From: Bacteroidota bacterium
Lineage (GTDB): Bacteria > Bacteroidota > Bacteroidia > Palsa-948
Direction: 5' to 3'
NCBI GenBank assembly: GCA_016213405.1
Contig: JACRAM010000088.1
Location: 1 to 64,000, forward strand
Length of the DNA: 64,000 nt
Shown here: piece by piece, positions 50,993 through 58,639 of the stretch
Numbering within the stretch: position 1 is the stretch's first letter
Layout: every line of letters starts with the position of its first letter
Translations under genes and position numbers: made by a program
The notes under the pieces: model-generated
The model's database searches: none
Seen by the model: only the letters and a program-made list of their open reading frames with translations
Told to the model about the DNA's origin: nothing

Positions 50993-51519
50993 TATGTTTC
51001 CTCCTCCTGATTTACTTCTTTGTTCTTTTTGTAAGCACCTAATATTTTCTTTACACCCGAAGGCTTTACAAATTGATGCACGTCATCATTCACCATGATG
51101 ATGGGAGCTAATCCGCAGGCACCAAAGCAGCGGCCTACATCCAGCGTGAAAAGTTTATCGGGAGTAGTTTCGCCAATCTCAATGTTTAATTGCTGTTTGA
51201 GTGCTGTAACTATTTCATTTGCGCCTTGTACATAACAGGCCGTTCCGAGACAAACACGGATTAAATATTTGCCGCGGGGTTTAAGAGAGAAGAAAGAATA
51301 AAAAGTAATAACACCGTATACTTTATGCAACGGTTCGTTCAGAATTTCTGAAATCTTAAGAATGGCTTCCTGAGGAATATATCCAAACAAGCTTTGAGTT
51401 GCCTGAAGTACAGGAATCAATGCACCAGGTTTTGTTTTGAAGGATGATATAATCTCTACTAATCTTTCAAGCAAAACAGCTTCATCATCACCGCAGGAGC
51501 ATTTTTCAACTTTTGCCAT
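50992..51519 (-). CDS. Formate dehydrogenase gamma subunit (NuoE/HndA-like)
   Basis: The 175-residue protein has the thioredoxin-like [2Fe-2S] motifs of NuoE, VCLGTACYVQGANEIV and DVGRCFGACGLAP. The helical N-terminus includes IPVLQATQSLFGYIPQEAI. It completes the alpha-beta-gamma set of a soluble NAD-dependent formate dehydrogenase. Its stop overlaps the next start by one base, and its start lies 14 bases inside the end of fdhD. Confidence 0.93.
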   Translation of the reverse strand: MAKVEKCSCGDDEAVLLERLVEIISSFKTKPGALIPVLQATQSLFGYIPQEAILKISEILNEPLHKVYGVITFYSFFSLKPRGKYLIRVCLGTACYVQGANEIVTALKQQLNIEIGETTPDKLFTLDVGRCFGACGLAPIIMVNDDVHQFVKPSGVKKILGAYKKNKEVNQEEET

Positions 51520-52363
51520 CTGAAATTAATCTGTGTTGATTAAATTCCTTTTCATGGTCAGATTGGAATTCTATATTATCTATCCGACTATATGCAGTAA
51601 ATTTATTATCCCTGCAAAAAGCCATCAGCGTAATTCCCAGTTGCTCAGCCAAATCAACAGCCAGTGATGATGGTGCAGAAACAGCAGACAGAAACGGAAT
51701 ATCCGCGGAAAAACATTTTGTCACTATTTCATACGATATTCTTCCGCTGACGGTCATGCAGCGTGCTTTTCGTAATTTTTTCTCAAGTATCAAACAACCG
51801 ATTGCTTTATCCACTGCATTGTGTCTGCCAATATCTTCCTGAATGGCGAGCAATTCTCCTTCAAGTGTAAATACTGCGCATCCATGCGAACCACCCGATG
51901 CTTTGAATGTATTTTGATTTGAATTCATTTGCTCAAACATTTTATCTACTGTTTCAGGTTTGAGTTTTTCAGTTTGAATAATTTTTTGTTCCTGCCCGGC
52001 AATCTCATCCAAATCGGTTTTACCGCAAATTCCGCAGGAAGAAACCGACATGATATTTCGCACCGATTCAAATCCTTTTCCAATCTTATCTAGAGGAATT
52101 ACAACATCTATCCATTTAATAAAACCCGAATTATTTTTTTCTTTTATAGAAATAACAGGATTGAATTGTAAATCTGTATATACATTTTCAGAAAATAAAA
52201 GTCCGCGCACTAATTCTTCCTCGCTTCCGGGAGTCCGCATGGTAATGGTATAGGGTGAACCATTAATTGTAATTTTCAGCAATTCTTCTACCGCAAGTGC
52301 GTCTTCTACAGGAAGAAATTTCCCTTTACAAAATTTTCTGCCTTTATAGAGTGCGGTGCTCAT
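51506..52363 (-). CDS. fdhD: Formate dehydrogenase sulfurtransferase FdhD
   Basis: FdhD carries sulfur from the cysteine desulfurase to the Mo/W-pterin cofactor, which formate dehydrogenase needs for activity. The 285-residue protein has the loop SVSSCGICGKTDL with the paired active cysteines. ASGGSHGCAVFTLEGELLAIQEDIGRHNAVDK and SGRISYEIVTKCF are FdhD signatures. It lies one base from fhs and overlaps the gamma subunit gene. Confidence 0.95.
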   Translation of the reverse strand: MSTALYKGRKFCKGKFLPVEDALAVEELLKITINGSPYTITMRTPGSEEELVRGLLFSENVYTDLQFNPVISIKEKNNSGFIKWIDVVIPLDKIGKGFESVRNIMSVSSCGICGKTDLDEIAGQEQKIIQTEKLKPETVDKMFEQMNSNQNTFKASGGSHGCAVFTLEGELLAIQEDIGRHNAVDKAIGCLILEKKLRKARCMTVSGRISYEIVTKCFSADIPFLSAVSAPSSLAVDLAEQLGITLMAFCRDNKFTAYSRIDNIEFQSDHEKEFNQHRLISDGKS

Positions 52364-52364
52364 T

Positions 52365-54044
52365 CTAGGATAGTCCTGTTATTTTTCCATTCTTGTCAAT
52401 GTCCATTCCTTCAGAAGCAGGTGTTCCAGGCAAACCGGGCATGCGCATCATGTCGCCAAGGATTGGAACCACAAATCCCGCACCGGCCGCAAATTCAAAT
52501 TCACGAACTGTAATAATGAATCCTCTTGGTCTTCCGAATTTACTTTCATCGTCTGAAAGTGATTTCTGTGTTTTTGCTATACACACCGGAAGCCCGTCAA
52601 GTCCAAGTTCTTTTATTTTTTTCAAACCACTTTTTGCCAAACCGGAATATTCAACAGCACTTGCTCCGTAAATCTCTTTTGCAATGATTTCAATTTTCTT
52701 TTCCATCGGAAGATTCAGCTCGTAGAGGGGTTTATAATTTGTTTTTCCGGATTCGGCTTCCTCCACGACAGCTTTTGCCAGATCTTTCATTCCATCGCCA
52801 CCCATTTCAAATCCCTTTGCAACAATTGCTTTTATTCCAAGTGCAGAACATTTTTCCTGAATGAATTTCAATTCCTCAAAAGAATCAGTTGGAAAATGAT
52901 TCAATGCCACAATTGGATTGAATCCGAATTTTTTCAGGTTCTCTATATGCTTCTCAAGATTTTCAAAACCTTTCTGAACTTTTTCCAGTGATGCTTTATT
53001 GTATTCATCTTTTTTAGCTCCTCCGTGGTGACGCAATGCCCGTATGGTTGCCACCAGCACCACCGCATCGGGTTTCAATCCGGCATGACGGCATTTTATA
53101 TCAAAGAATTTTTCAGCACCAAGGTCAGCACCGAATCCAGCTTCGGTAATTACATAATCAGAAAGCGACAATCCCATTTTAGTTGCAACAATGGTGTTTG
53201 CCCCTTGAGCAATGTTCGCAAAAGGTCCGCCATGAATGATGGCAGGATTTCCTTCAAGAGTTTGCACCAAGTTGGGTTTTATCGCATCTTTCATCAGCAG
53301 CGCCATTGCACCCTGAGCATTAAGATCTCTTGCGTAAACTGGTTTTTTATCATATGTATATCCTACAAAAATATTTCCCAGGTTAGTTTTCAGTTCTTCC
53401 AGGTTCTGGCTCATAATAAGTATTGCCATCACTTCAGAAGCCGGGGTGATATTGAATCCATCTTCGCGCGGCACTCCGTTTCCGGTTCCACCAAGCCCGA
53501 TGATAATTTTTCGGAGTGAACGGTCATTCATATCCATTACACGTTTCCAGACAATCGTGCGCGGATCAATATTTAAACTGCGTGTCTTATTCTGAATATT
53601 ATTATCAATCAAAGCTGCAAGAAGATTATTCGCCTTTTCTACTGCAGAGAAATCACCTGTAAAATGTAAATTGATGTCTTCCATCGGAATTACCTGAGAG
53701 TAACCACCTCCGGCAGCGCCACCTTTAATTCCAAATACGGGTCCTAAAGAAGGTTCTCGTAAAACGACTGTTGCCTTTATTCCGATCTTATTTAATCCTT
53801 CTGTTAATCCGATAGAAGTAGTTGTTTTTCCTTCACCTGCAGGAGTTGGTGTAATTGCAGTAACCAATATCAACTTGTGTTGCTTAACTTTTGTCTCGCT
53901 AATTAAATGAAGAGGAAGTTTGGCTTTGTATTTTCCATAATGTTCAAGTTCATCTATATTGATTCCAAGTTTTCCTGCGATTTCGTTGATGTGCCTGATT
54001 TTTGCGCTTTGTGCAATTTCAAGATCAGAAGGGAACGCTGCCAT
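52365..54044 (-). CDS. fhs: Formate-tetrahydrofolate ligase
   Basis: Fhs makes 10-formyl-tetrahydrofolate from formate, ATP and tetrahydrofolate. The 559-residue length is standard. The P-loop TPTPAGEGKTTTSIGLTEGL is near residue 65. GGAAGGGYSQVIPMEDINLH, VALNHFPTDS and FGADLGAEKFFDIKCR are family signatures. It is the first gene of the formate operon, which links CO2/formate conversion to the folate one-carbon pool. Confidence 0.97.
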   Translation of the reverse strand: MAAFPSDLEIAQSAKIRHINEIAGKLGINIDELEHYGKYKAKLPLHLISETKVKQHKLILVTAITPTPAGEGKTTTSIGLTEGLNKIGIKATVVLREPSLGPVFGIKGGAAGGGYSQVIPMEDINLHFTGDFSAVEKANNLLAALIDNNIQNKTRSLNIDPRTIVWKRVMDMNDRSLRKIIIGLGGTGNGVPREDGFNITPASEVMAILIMSQNLEELKTNLGNIFVGYTYDKKPVYARDLNAQGAMALLMKDAIKPNLVQTLEGNPAIIHGGPFANIAQGANTIVATKMGLSLSDYVITEAGFGADLGAEKFFDIKCRHAGLKPDAVVLVATIRALRHHGGAKKDEYNKASLEKVQKGFENLEKHIENLKKFGFNPIVALNHFPTDSFEELKFIQEKCSALGIKAIVAKGFEMGGDGMKDLAKAVVEEAESGKTNYKPLYELNLPMEKKIEIIAKEIYGASAVEYSGLAKSGLKKIKELGLDGLPVCIAKTQKSLSDDESKFGRPRGFIITVREFEFAAGAGFVVPILGDMMRMPGLPGTPASEGMDIDKNGKITGLS

Positions 54045-54277
54045 AAGAGTTAGTTTTAATTTTTTCAGGTTTCCTCTCAGAAAAATCTCAGAGTATGTTT
54101 CCTGTCACACAAAAAAATGCAGAATAATGCATAATAAATATGTCGCAAATCATAGAATCAGTAAATAAGAAGTAAGGAAAGTAGAAATTTCTATAAAAAA
54201 CTATTTTGCAATAGACTCAAGAACGCGAAGTGTATTGGAAAAATTTTTGATAAAGGAAATCTTGTCATGCATAAAAA
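54045..54277. other. Intergenic region upstream of fhs
   Basis: This 233-base AT-rich stretch separates two minus-strand genes. It should contain the fhs promoter, but no exact CAAAnnTA (minus-strand TAnnTTTG) was found. A small inverted pair, TCTCAGA / TCTGAGA-like, lies at about 54075-54095. No gene was seen. Confidence 0.4.
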
Positions 54278-55423
54278 TTATTGCTTAATGATCTTCTGAA
54301 CAGAAAATCCTTTTTCGGTTTCTGCTTTCAGAAAGTAAATTCCGCTGGGCTTTTCGTTCAAATCAATTTGAAAATTTGAAGATTGGTTAATTTGAAAATT
54401 AACAGCCGAATAAATTTTTTCTCCATAAACATTATAGATTTCAATGTCTTTCATTTTCAAATCTTCAAATTGACTCATTGATAAATTGAATACTCTGCTT
54501 GTTGGATTTGGGTAAACCGCTACCTGATTATTGAGAACCACTGACTCATTTACGGCATTTACCCCGCATTGCAAACTGTGGTTGCGGAAAAAATTCCATA
54601 TCTCCCCGCTTGCTTTAATATCCTGATTTGTATTTCCTAAACTAGGAACAGGAAAAGCGCCAGGCCAGGTGTGTCCGCCATTAATTATTTTGAAGAAAAT
54701 CACTTCGGAAGAATTTTGTCCTGGACTGTAAACATATTTTGTCACGGTACATCCATCGGTTGAATTTATGTCCGGAATATTTGTAATCACAGGAGTTTGC
54801 GGACAACCGTCTTTTCCTACCCATATTTTAATTGTTGAATCCACTGAAGCATATCCGAGCGCACCATTGTAATTCACCACAGCATCAGCGGTTCCGTGAA
54901 AATATATTAGCGGGACAGGGCAATTGTTTTGGCAAAATAATCTCGTGCTGTCTGACATTAATCCAGAGACAGGTGCAATGGCAGCAATTCTATTTTGCAG
55001 TTCGCAAGCGAGTCGGAAACTCATAAATCCCCCATTGGAAAGTCCGCAAGAATAAATTTTTGTTGAATCAATACTGAAATTTTTCTCCATCGTATCAATC
55101 ATCGTTGAAAGAAATCCCACATCATCAATAGTTGGATTAGTTCCAAAACCAGCGTTCCAAGCATTGTTTACTCCATCAGGATACACAACAATAAATTTTC
55201 CTGTGTCGGCTACGACATTCATTTGAGAATACGTTTGCTGTTGAGAAGCAGTACTCGTGTAGCCGTGCATATTTATCACGAGTGGATATTTATTACTTGC
55301 GTTGTAGCCGGCAGGAAGATGAACGATGTAATCACGTACAATACTCTGATAAGTAAAACTATAAGTCTGCGTGAAAGATTTCAGCGAGAAAAGCAGACTG
55401 ATGAATAGAAAATATTTTTTCAT
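54278..55423 (-). CDS. Secreted polyhydroxybutyrate-depolymerase / feruloyl-esterase-type hydrolase with type IX sorting domain
   Basis: The 381-residue alpha/beta hydrolase has a signal peptide (MKKYFLFISLLFSLKSFTQ). The nucleophile elbow is CGLSNGGFMS, a probable acid lies in HGTADAVVNYNG, and the catalytic histidine in INGGHTWPG. These match the LpqC / PHB-depolymerase esterase family (about residues 25-275). The C-terminus (VAVYPNPTSRVFNLS, GIYFLKAE) is a type IX sorting domain. The natural substrate is unknown. Its start overlaps the stop of paaY by four bases, so it is translationally coupled to the paa genes. A phenolic ester substrate feeding aromatic catabolism is possible but speculative. 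Confidence 0.87.
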   Translation of the reverse strand: MKKYFLFISLLFSLKSFTQTYSFTYQSIVRDYIVHLPAGYNASNKYPLVINMHGYTSTASQQQTYSQMNVVADTGKFIVVYPDGVNNAWNAGFGTNPTIDDVGFLSTMIDTMEKNFSIDSTKIYSCGLSNGGFMSFRLACELQNRIAAIAPVSGLMSDSTRLFCQNNCPVPLIYFHGTADAVVNYNGALGYASVDSTIKIWVGKDGCPQTPVITNIPDINSTDGCTVTKYVYSPGQNSSEVIFFKIINGGHTWPGAFPVPSLGNTNQDIKASGEIWNFFRNHSLQCGVNAVNESVVLNNQVAVYPNPTSRVFNLSMSQFEDLKMKDIEIYNVYGEKIYSAVNFQINQSSNFQIDLNEKPSGIYFLKAETEKGFSVQKIIKQ

Positions 55424-56013
55424 GATTTTGTTTTTTTCCAGGTTGAAAAATTATTTTTTTGAATTTTTGATTTCTTAGAGATTTCTCTTAGTGGTTTACA
55501 TTCTTTCATAGTATTGAAATACACAGCAGGAAGATTCTGGTAGATAGAGGTTCCTTTTGTTTTCCATTCGAGCATTTTGTCTGTAACATCTTTAATAATC
55601 TTTGCGGGATTTCCAACCACCACTTTACGCTCTGGTATTATCATTCCTTCCGGAACCAACGTAAGCGCACCAATTACTGAATTATTTCCAACTACCGCAT
55701 TGTCCATAATTACTGCGTTCATACCCACTAAAACATTTTTTCCAATTGTTGCGCTGTGAATAATTGCTCCATGCCCGATGTGAGCGCCTTTTTTTAACCT
55801 GACAGTGATTCCCGGAAACATATGAATGATACAGTTTTCCTGAACATTGCAACCATCTTCGATAATAATTTTTCCGAAATCTCCGCGAATGGCAGCACCT
55901 GAACCGATAAAAACATTTTTACCGATAATCACATTTCCAGTCACGGAAGCAAGCCGGTGAATGAAAGATGTTTCGTGAATGACGGGTTTGTATCCTTTGA
56001 ATTCGTAGATCAT
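55420..56013 (-). CDS. paaY: PaaY-type gamma-carbonic-anhydrase-fold thioesterase
   Basis: The 197-residue left-handed beta-helix protein has hexapeptide repeats (VTGNVIIGKNVFIGSGAAIRGDFG, AHIGHGAIIHSATIGKNVLVGM) with metal-binding histidines. PaaY is a thioesterase that rescues stalled CoA intermediates of the phenylacetate pathway. Sequence alone does not separate it from other gamma-carbonic-anhydrase-like proteins, but its overlap with paaJ supports the call. Confidence 0.88.
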   Translation of the reverse strand: MIYEFKGYKPVIHETSFIHRLASVTGNVIIGKNVFIGSGAAIRGDFGKIIIEDGCNVQENCIIHMFPGITVRLKKGAHIGHGAIIHSATIGKNVLVGMNAVIMDNAVVGNNSVIGALTLVPEGMIIPERKVVVGNPAKIIKDVTDKMLEWKTKGTSIYQNLPAVYFNTMKECKPLREISKKSKIQKNNFSTWKKTKS

Positions 56014-57215
56014 GCTTTCTCAATCACAACGGCAAATCCTTGTCCAACGCCAATACATAAAGTGACGAGCGCGTATTTTTTATTCTGCTCCTGCAATTCA
56101 ACCGCTGCTGAATTCAGAATTCTTGCTCCGCTCATTCCGAGAGGATGACCAAGTGCAAGCGCGCCACCATTCGGATTTATTCTTGGATCATTATCAGCCA
56201 ATCCAAACGAACGTGTGCAAGCAAGCGACTGTGCGGCAAATGCTTCATTAAGTTCAATAATGTCCATATCGCTTATTTTCAATCCTGCTTTTTTCAGCGC
56301 ACGATTGCTCGCTTCCACAGGACCGATTCCCATAATGCGTGGCTCCACACCAATAACTCCGGATGAAACAATTCTTGCCCTAGGTTTCAGATTATATTTT
56401 TTTATTGCCTCTTCTGAAGCAAGAAGAATTGCACAGGCACCATCATTAAGCCCTGAAGAATTTCCGGCAGTCACCGAACCGTCTTTTCTGAAAGAAGGTT
56501 TCAGTTTGGAGAGAATTTCCATAGAAGTATCCGGCTTTATGAATTCATCCGTGTCAAAAATTTTCGGATCACCTTTCCTTTGGGGAATTTCAACTCCAAC
56601 AATTTCCTTTTTTAATCTCCCATTCTTTTGAGCGGCTGTTGCTTTCTGCTGGCTCCACAAGGCAAACTTATCCTGATCTTCTCTTGCAATTTTATCACGG
56701 TCCATCAAATTTTCAGCGGTCTCCCCCATTCCATCTATGCCGTACATTTCTTTCATCTTCGGATTAATAAATCTCCATCCGAAACTTGAATCAAACATCT
56801 GTGCGTCTCTTCCAAAAGCTGTAGAAGTTTTTGAAATCACCCAGGGACCACGTGTCATGTTCTCTACTCCACCGGCAATCATTAAGTCAGCGTCACCAAC
56901 CATAATCGCTCTTGCTGCGGAAATACTTGCAGACAAACCCGAAGCGCATAAACGATTTACGGTTTCGCCCGGAACAGAATATGGAAGTCCGGCAAGAAGC
57001 AAACTCATTCTCGCAACATTGCGATTGTCTTCTCCTGCCTGATTCGCACAGCCGAGAATAACATCTCCGATTTCTGTCGGATCAACAGAAGAATTTCTTT
57101 TCATCAGTTCTTTCAGAACGATTGCAGCCATGTCATCGGTACGAACAACTGATAATGTTCCTCCGAAATTTCCGATTGGAGTTCTGATTCCGTCTATTAT
57201 ATATGCTGATTTCAT
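56010..57215 (-). CDS. paaJ: 3-oxoadipyl-CoA/3-oxo-5,6-dehydrosuberyl-CoA thiolase PaaJ
   Basis: PaaJ cleaves 3-oxoacyl-CoA intermediates to acetyl-CoA, finishing phenylacetate breakdown. The 401-residue protein has the nucleophile C90 in NRLCASGLSA, the histidine in NPNGGALALGHPLGMSG and the second cysteine in TLCIGVGQG. RGPWVISKTSTAFGRDAQMFDSS-like sequence is typical of PcaF/PaaJ rather than biosynthetic thiolases. It overlaps paaY by four bases. Confidence 0.93.
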   Translation of the reverse strand: MKSAYIIDGIRTPIGNFGGTLSVVRTDDMAAIVLKELMKRNSSVDPTEIGDVILGCANQAGEDNRNVARMSLLLAGLPYSVPGETVNRLCASGLSASISAARAIMVGDADLMIAGGVENMTRGPWVISKTSTAFGRDAQMFDSSFGWRFINPKMKEMYGIDGMGETAENLMDRDKIAREDQDKFALWSQQKATAAQKNGRLKKEIVGVEIPQRKGDPKIFDTDEFIKPDTSMEILSKLKPSFRKDGSVTAGNSSGLNDGACAILLASEEAIKKYNLKPRARIVSSGVIGVEPRIMGIGPVEASNRALKKAGLKISDMDIIELNEAFAAQSLACTRSFGLADNDPRINPNGGALALGHPLGMSGARILNSAAVELQEQNKKYALVTLCIGVGQGFAVVIEKA

Positions 57216-57216
57216 A

Positions 57217-57714
57217 GGTACAGATAACAGATTTATTGCAGATTTACAGATTATACCAATTCAAAATTCACTACTCGTTTTATTTTCACTTGGTTATTTG
57301 AAAAATTAATAAGTAATGCCAATTTTAGCTTTGAAACTTTTAAATAATTCAATACCTGATCGAAATGGGCTTTTGAAAATTGACCCAATGCTTTAAGTTC
57401 AAGAATTATTTTTTCATCTAATAAAAAATCCAAATAGTTCTTTCCTATTGTTTCATCATACATTTTAACAGGGTAATAAACATTTTCAGAAAACTTCATC
57501 TGATTCTTTTCTATCAATGACTTTAATGCCCGATGATAAACAATTTCCTTTTGTCCACCACCAATTTGATTAAAGACCTCATAAGCCAATCCTATAATTT
57601 TATATGTTAAGTCGGAATATAAAAACTCTTTAGATCCAGAATCTGATCTTGTTACAATTACATCCTGCTGCATTTCTTCTTCTCTGTAAATCTGTGTCGA
57701 TCTGTTATCTGAAC
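57217..57714. mobile_element. GxxExxY cassette 2 bounded by inverted repeats
   Basis: The left arm (57217-57252) reads GGTACAGATAACAGATTT then GCAGATTTACAGATT. The right arm (57682-57714), reverse complemented, reads GGTTCAGATAACAGATC then CAGATTTACAGA. The inserted unit of about 500 bases carries only the GxxExxY gene. The stop codon (57251-57253) lies at the inner edge of the left arm, just as in cassette 1, although the arm sequences of the two cassettes are unrelated. Confidence 0.7.
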
Positions 57715-58135
57715 CCTCTGGGAACCATTCTTTGCTTGTGCGGTAAACTGTTCCTTTGAAGAAGGCAACGTTTTCTTTTTTTTGATTTTTTATTTCAATA
57801 AGATACGTTCCTGTTTTATTTGTGAGTGAAAGTTCTTTCGCTTCGCATGTTATAATATCGTCTTCTTTTACAGCCACAGGAAATGAAATGGAACAATCCA
57901 GCGCAACACATAGTCTTCCTTGTGCATTGGAAGCAAAAGCCAGTGCGCTATCTGCAAAAGAAAAACAAATCCCTCCATGTGCGCTTCCCATACCATTAAG
58001 CATTTCTTTTCTGATTTTCATTCGCAGAATACAATGCCCCTGCTCGATCAGCACGCGTTCAATGCCGAGCCACTGACTGAACCAGTCGATGTCGTACATA
58101 TTATCGACAATTTTTTTTGCTAACTCTTTACTCAT
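57251..58135 (-). CDS. paaI: PaaI thioesterase fused to a GxxExxY nuclease-like domain
   Basis: Residues 1-140 are a complete hot-dog-fold PaaI acyl-CoA thioesterase, with GMGSAHGGICFSFADSALAFAS carrying the catalytic aspartate. Residues of about 142-158 (SDNRSTQIYREEEMQQ) are the translated right arm of an inverted-repeat cassette. The rest is a GxxExxY domain with GGGQKEIVYHRAL and a PD-(D/E)XK-like core (KNYLDFLLDEKIILELKA). An internal ATG at 57671-57673 could start the GxxExxY protein on its own. The natural reading is that the cassette landed at the 3' end of paaI and removed its stop. Overlaps with ogt upstream, and its place just before paaJ, keep the paa context. Confidence 0.88.
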   Translation of the reverse strand: MSKELAKKIVDNMYDIDWFSQWLGIERVLIEQGHCILRMKIRKEMLNGMGSAHGGICFSFADSALAFASNAQGRLCVALDCSISFPVAVKEDDIITCEAKELSLTNKTGTYLIEIKNQKKENVAFFKGTVYRTSKEWFPEGSDNRSTQIYREEEMQQDVIVTRSDSGSKEFLYSDLTYKIIGLAYEVFNQIGGGQKEIVYHRALKSLIEKNQMKFSENVYYPVKMYDETIGKNYLDFLLDEKIILELKALGQFSKAHFDQVLNYLKVSKLKLALLINFSNNQVKIKRVVNFELV

Positions 58136-58617
58136 ACAAATAATTCCTTTTGAATTAATACACCTTCAAATTCCAACAACCATTTCTTTTTATCCAGTCC
58201 ACCTTCATAACCAATTAAATCGCCATTAGAGCCGATTACACGATGGCAGGGAACAATAATTGAAAAAGGATTTCTCCCGTTTGCTGTTCCTGCTGCGCGT
58301 ATGCATTTTTTATCGCCTAATCTTATCGCGAGTTGCAAATACGAAATTGTTTTTCCGAAAGGAATGTTCAGCAGTTCTTTCCAGACTCTTTTCTGAAAAT
58401 CGGTTCCGTGCATATCAAGTGAAACAGAAAAGGTTTTTCTTTCTTTAATAAAATATTCGTGAATCTGGCGAGCGCATGCAGAAGTATGTTCATTATTCTT
58501 TGCCCTGCCTGAACGCTTCTTTATAAACGGGACTGCAATAACTCCTTTATCATTCGCTATAATCTCAAGAAGTCCAACAGGTGATTCGTAATATGTTTTA
58601 TAGATAGCTTTTTCCAT
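58132..58617 (-). CDS. ogt: Methylated-DNA-[protein]-cysteine S-methyltransferase
   Basis: This suicide repair protein removes O6-alkyl groups from guanine. The 161-residue protein has the active-site motif IVPCHRVIGSNG followed by LIGYEGGLDKKKWLLEFE. The helix-turn-helix segment KRVWKELLNIPFGKTISY lies before it. It resembles Ogt rather than Ada, since no N-terminal Ada domain is present. It overlaps paaI by four bases. Confidence 0.95.
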   Translation of the reverse strand: MEKAIYKTYYESPVGLLEIIANDKGVIAVPFIKKRSGRAKNNEHTSACARQIHEYFIKERKTFSVSLDMHGTDFQKRVWKELLNIPFGKTISYLQLAIRLGDKKCIRAAGTANGRNPFSIIVPCHRVIGSNGDLIGYEGGLDKKKWLLEFEGVLIQKELFV

Positions 58618-58639
58618 TGCTCAAATGTAGCAATTACAA

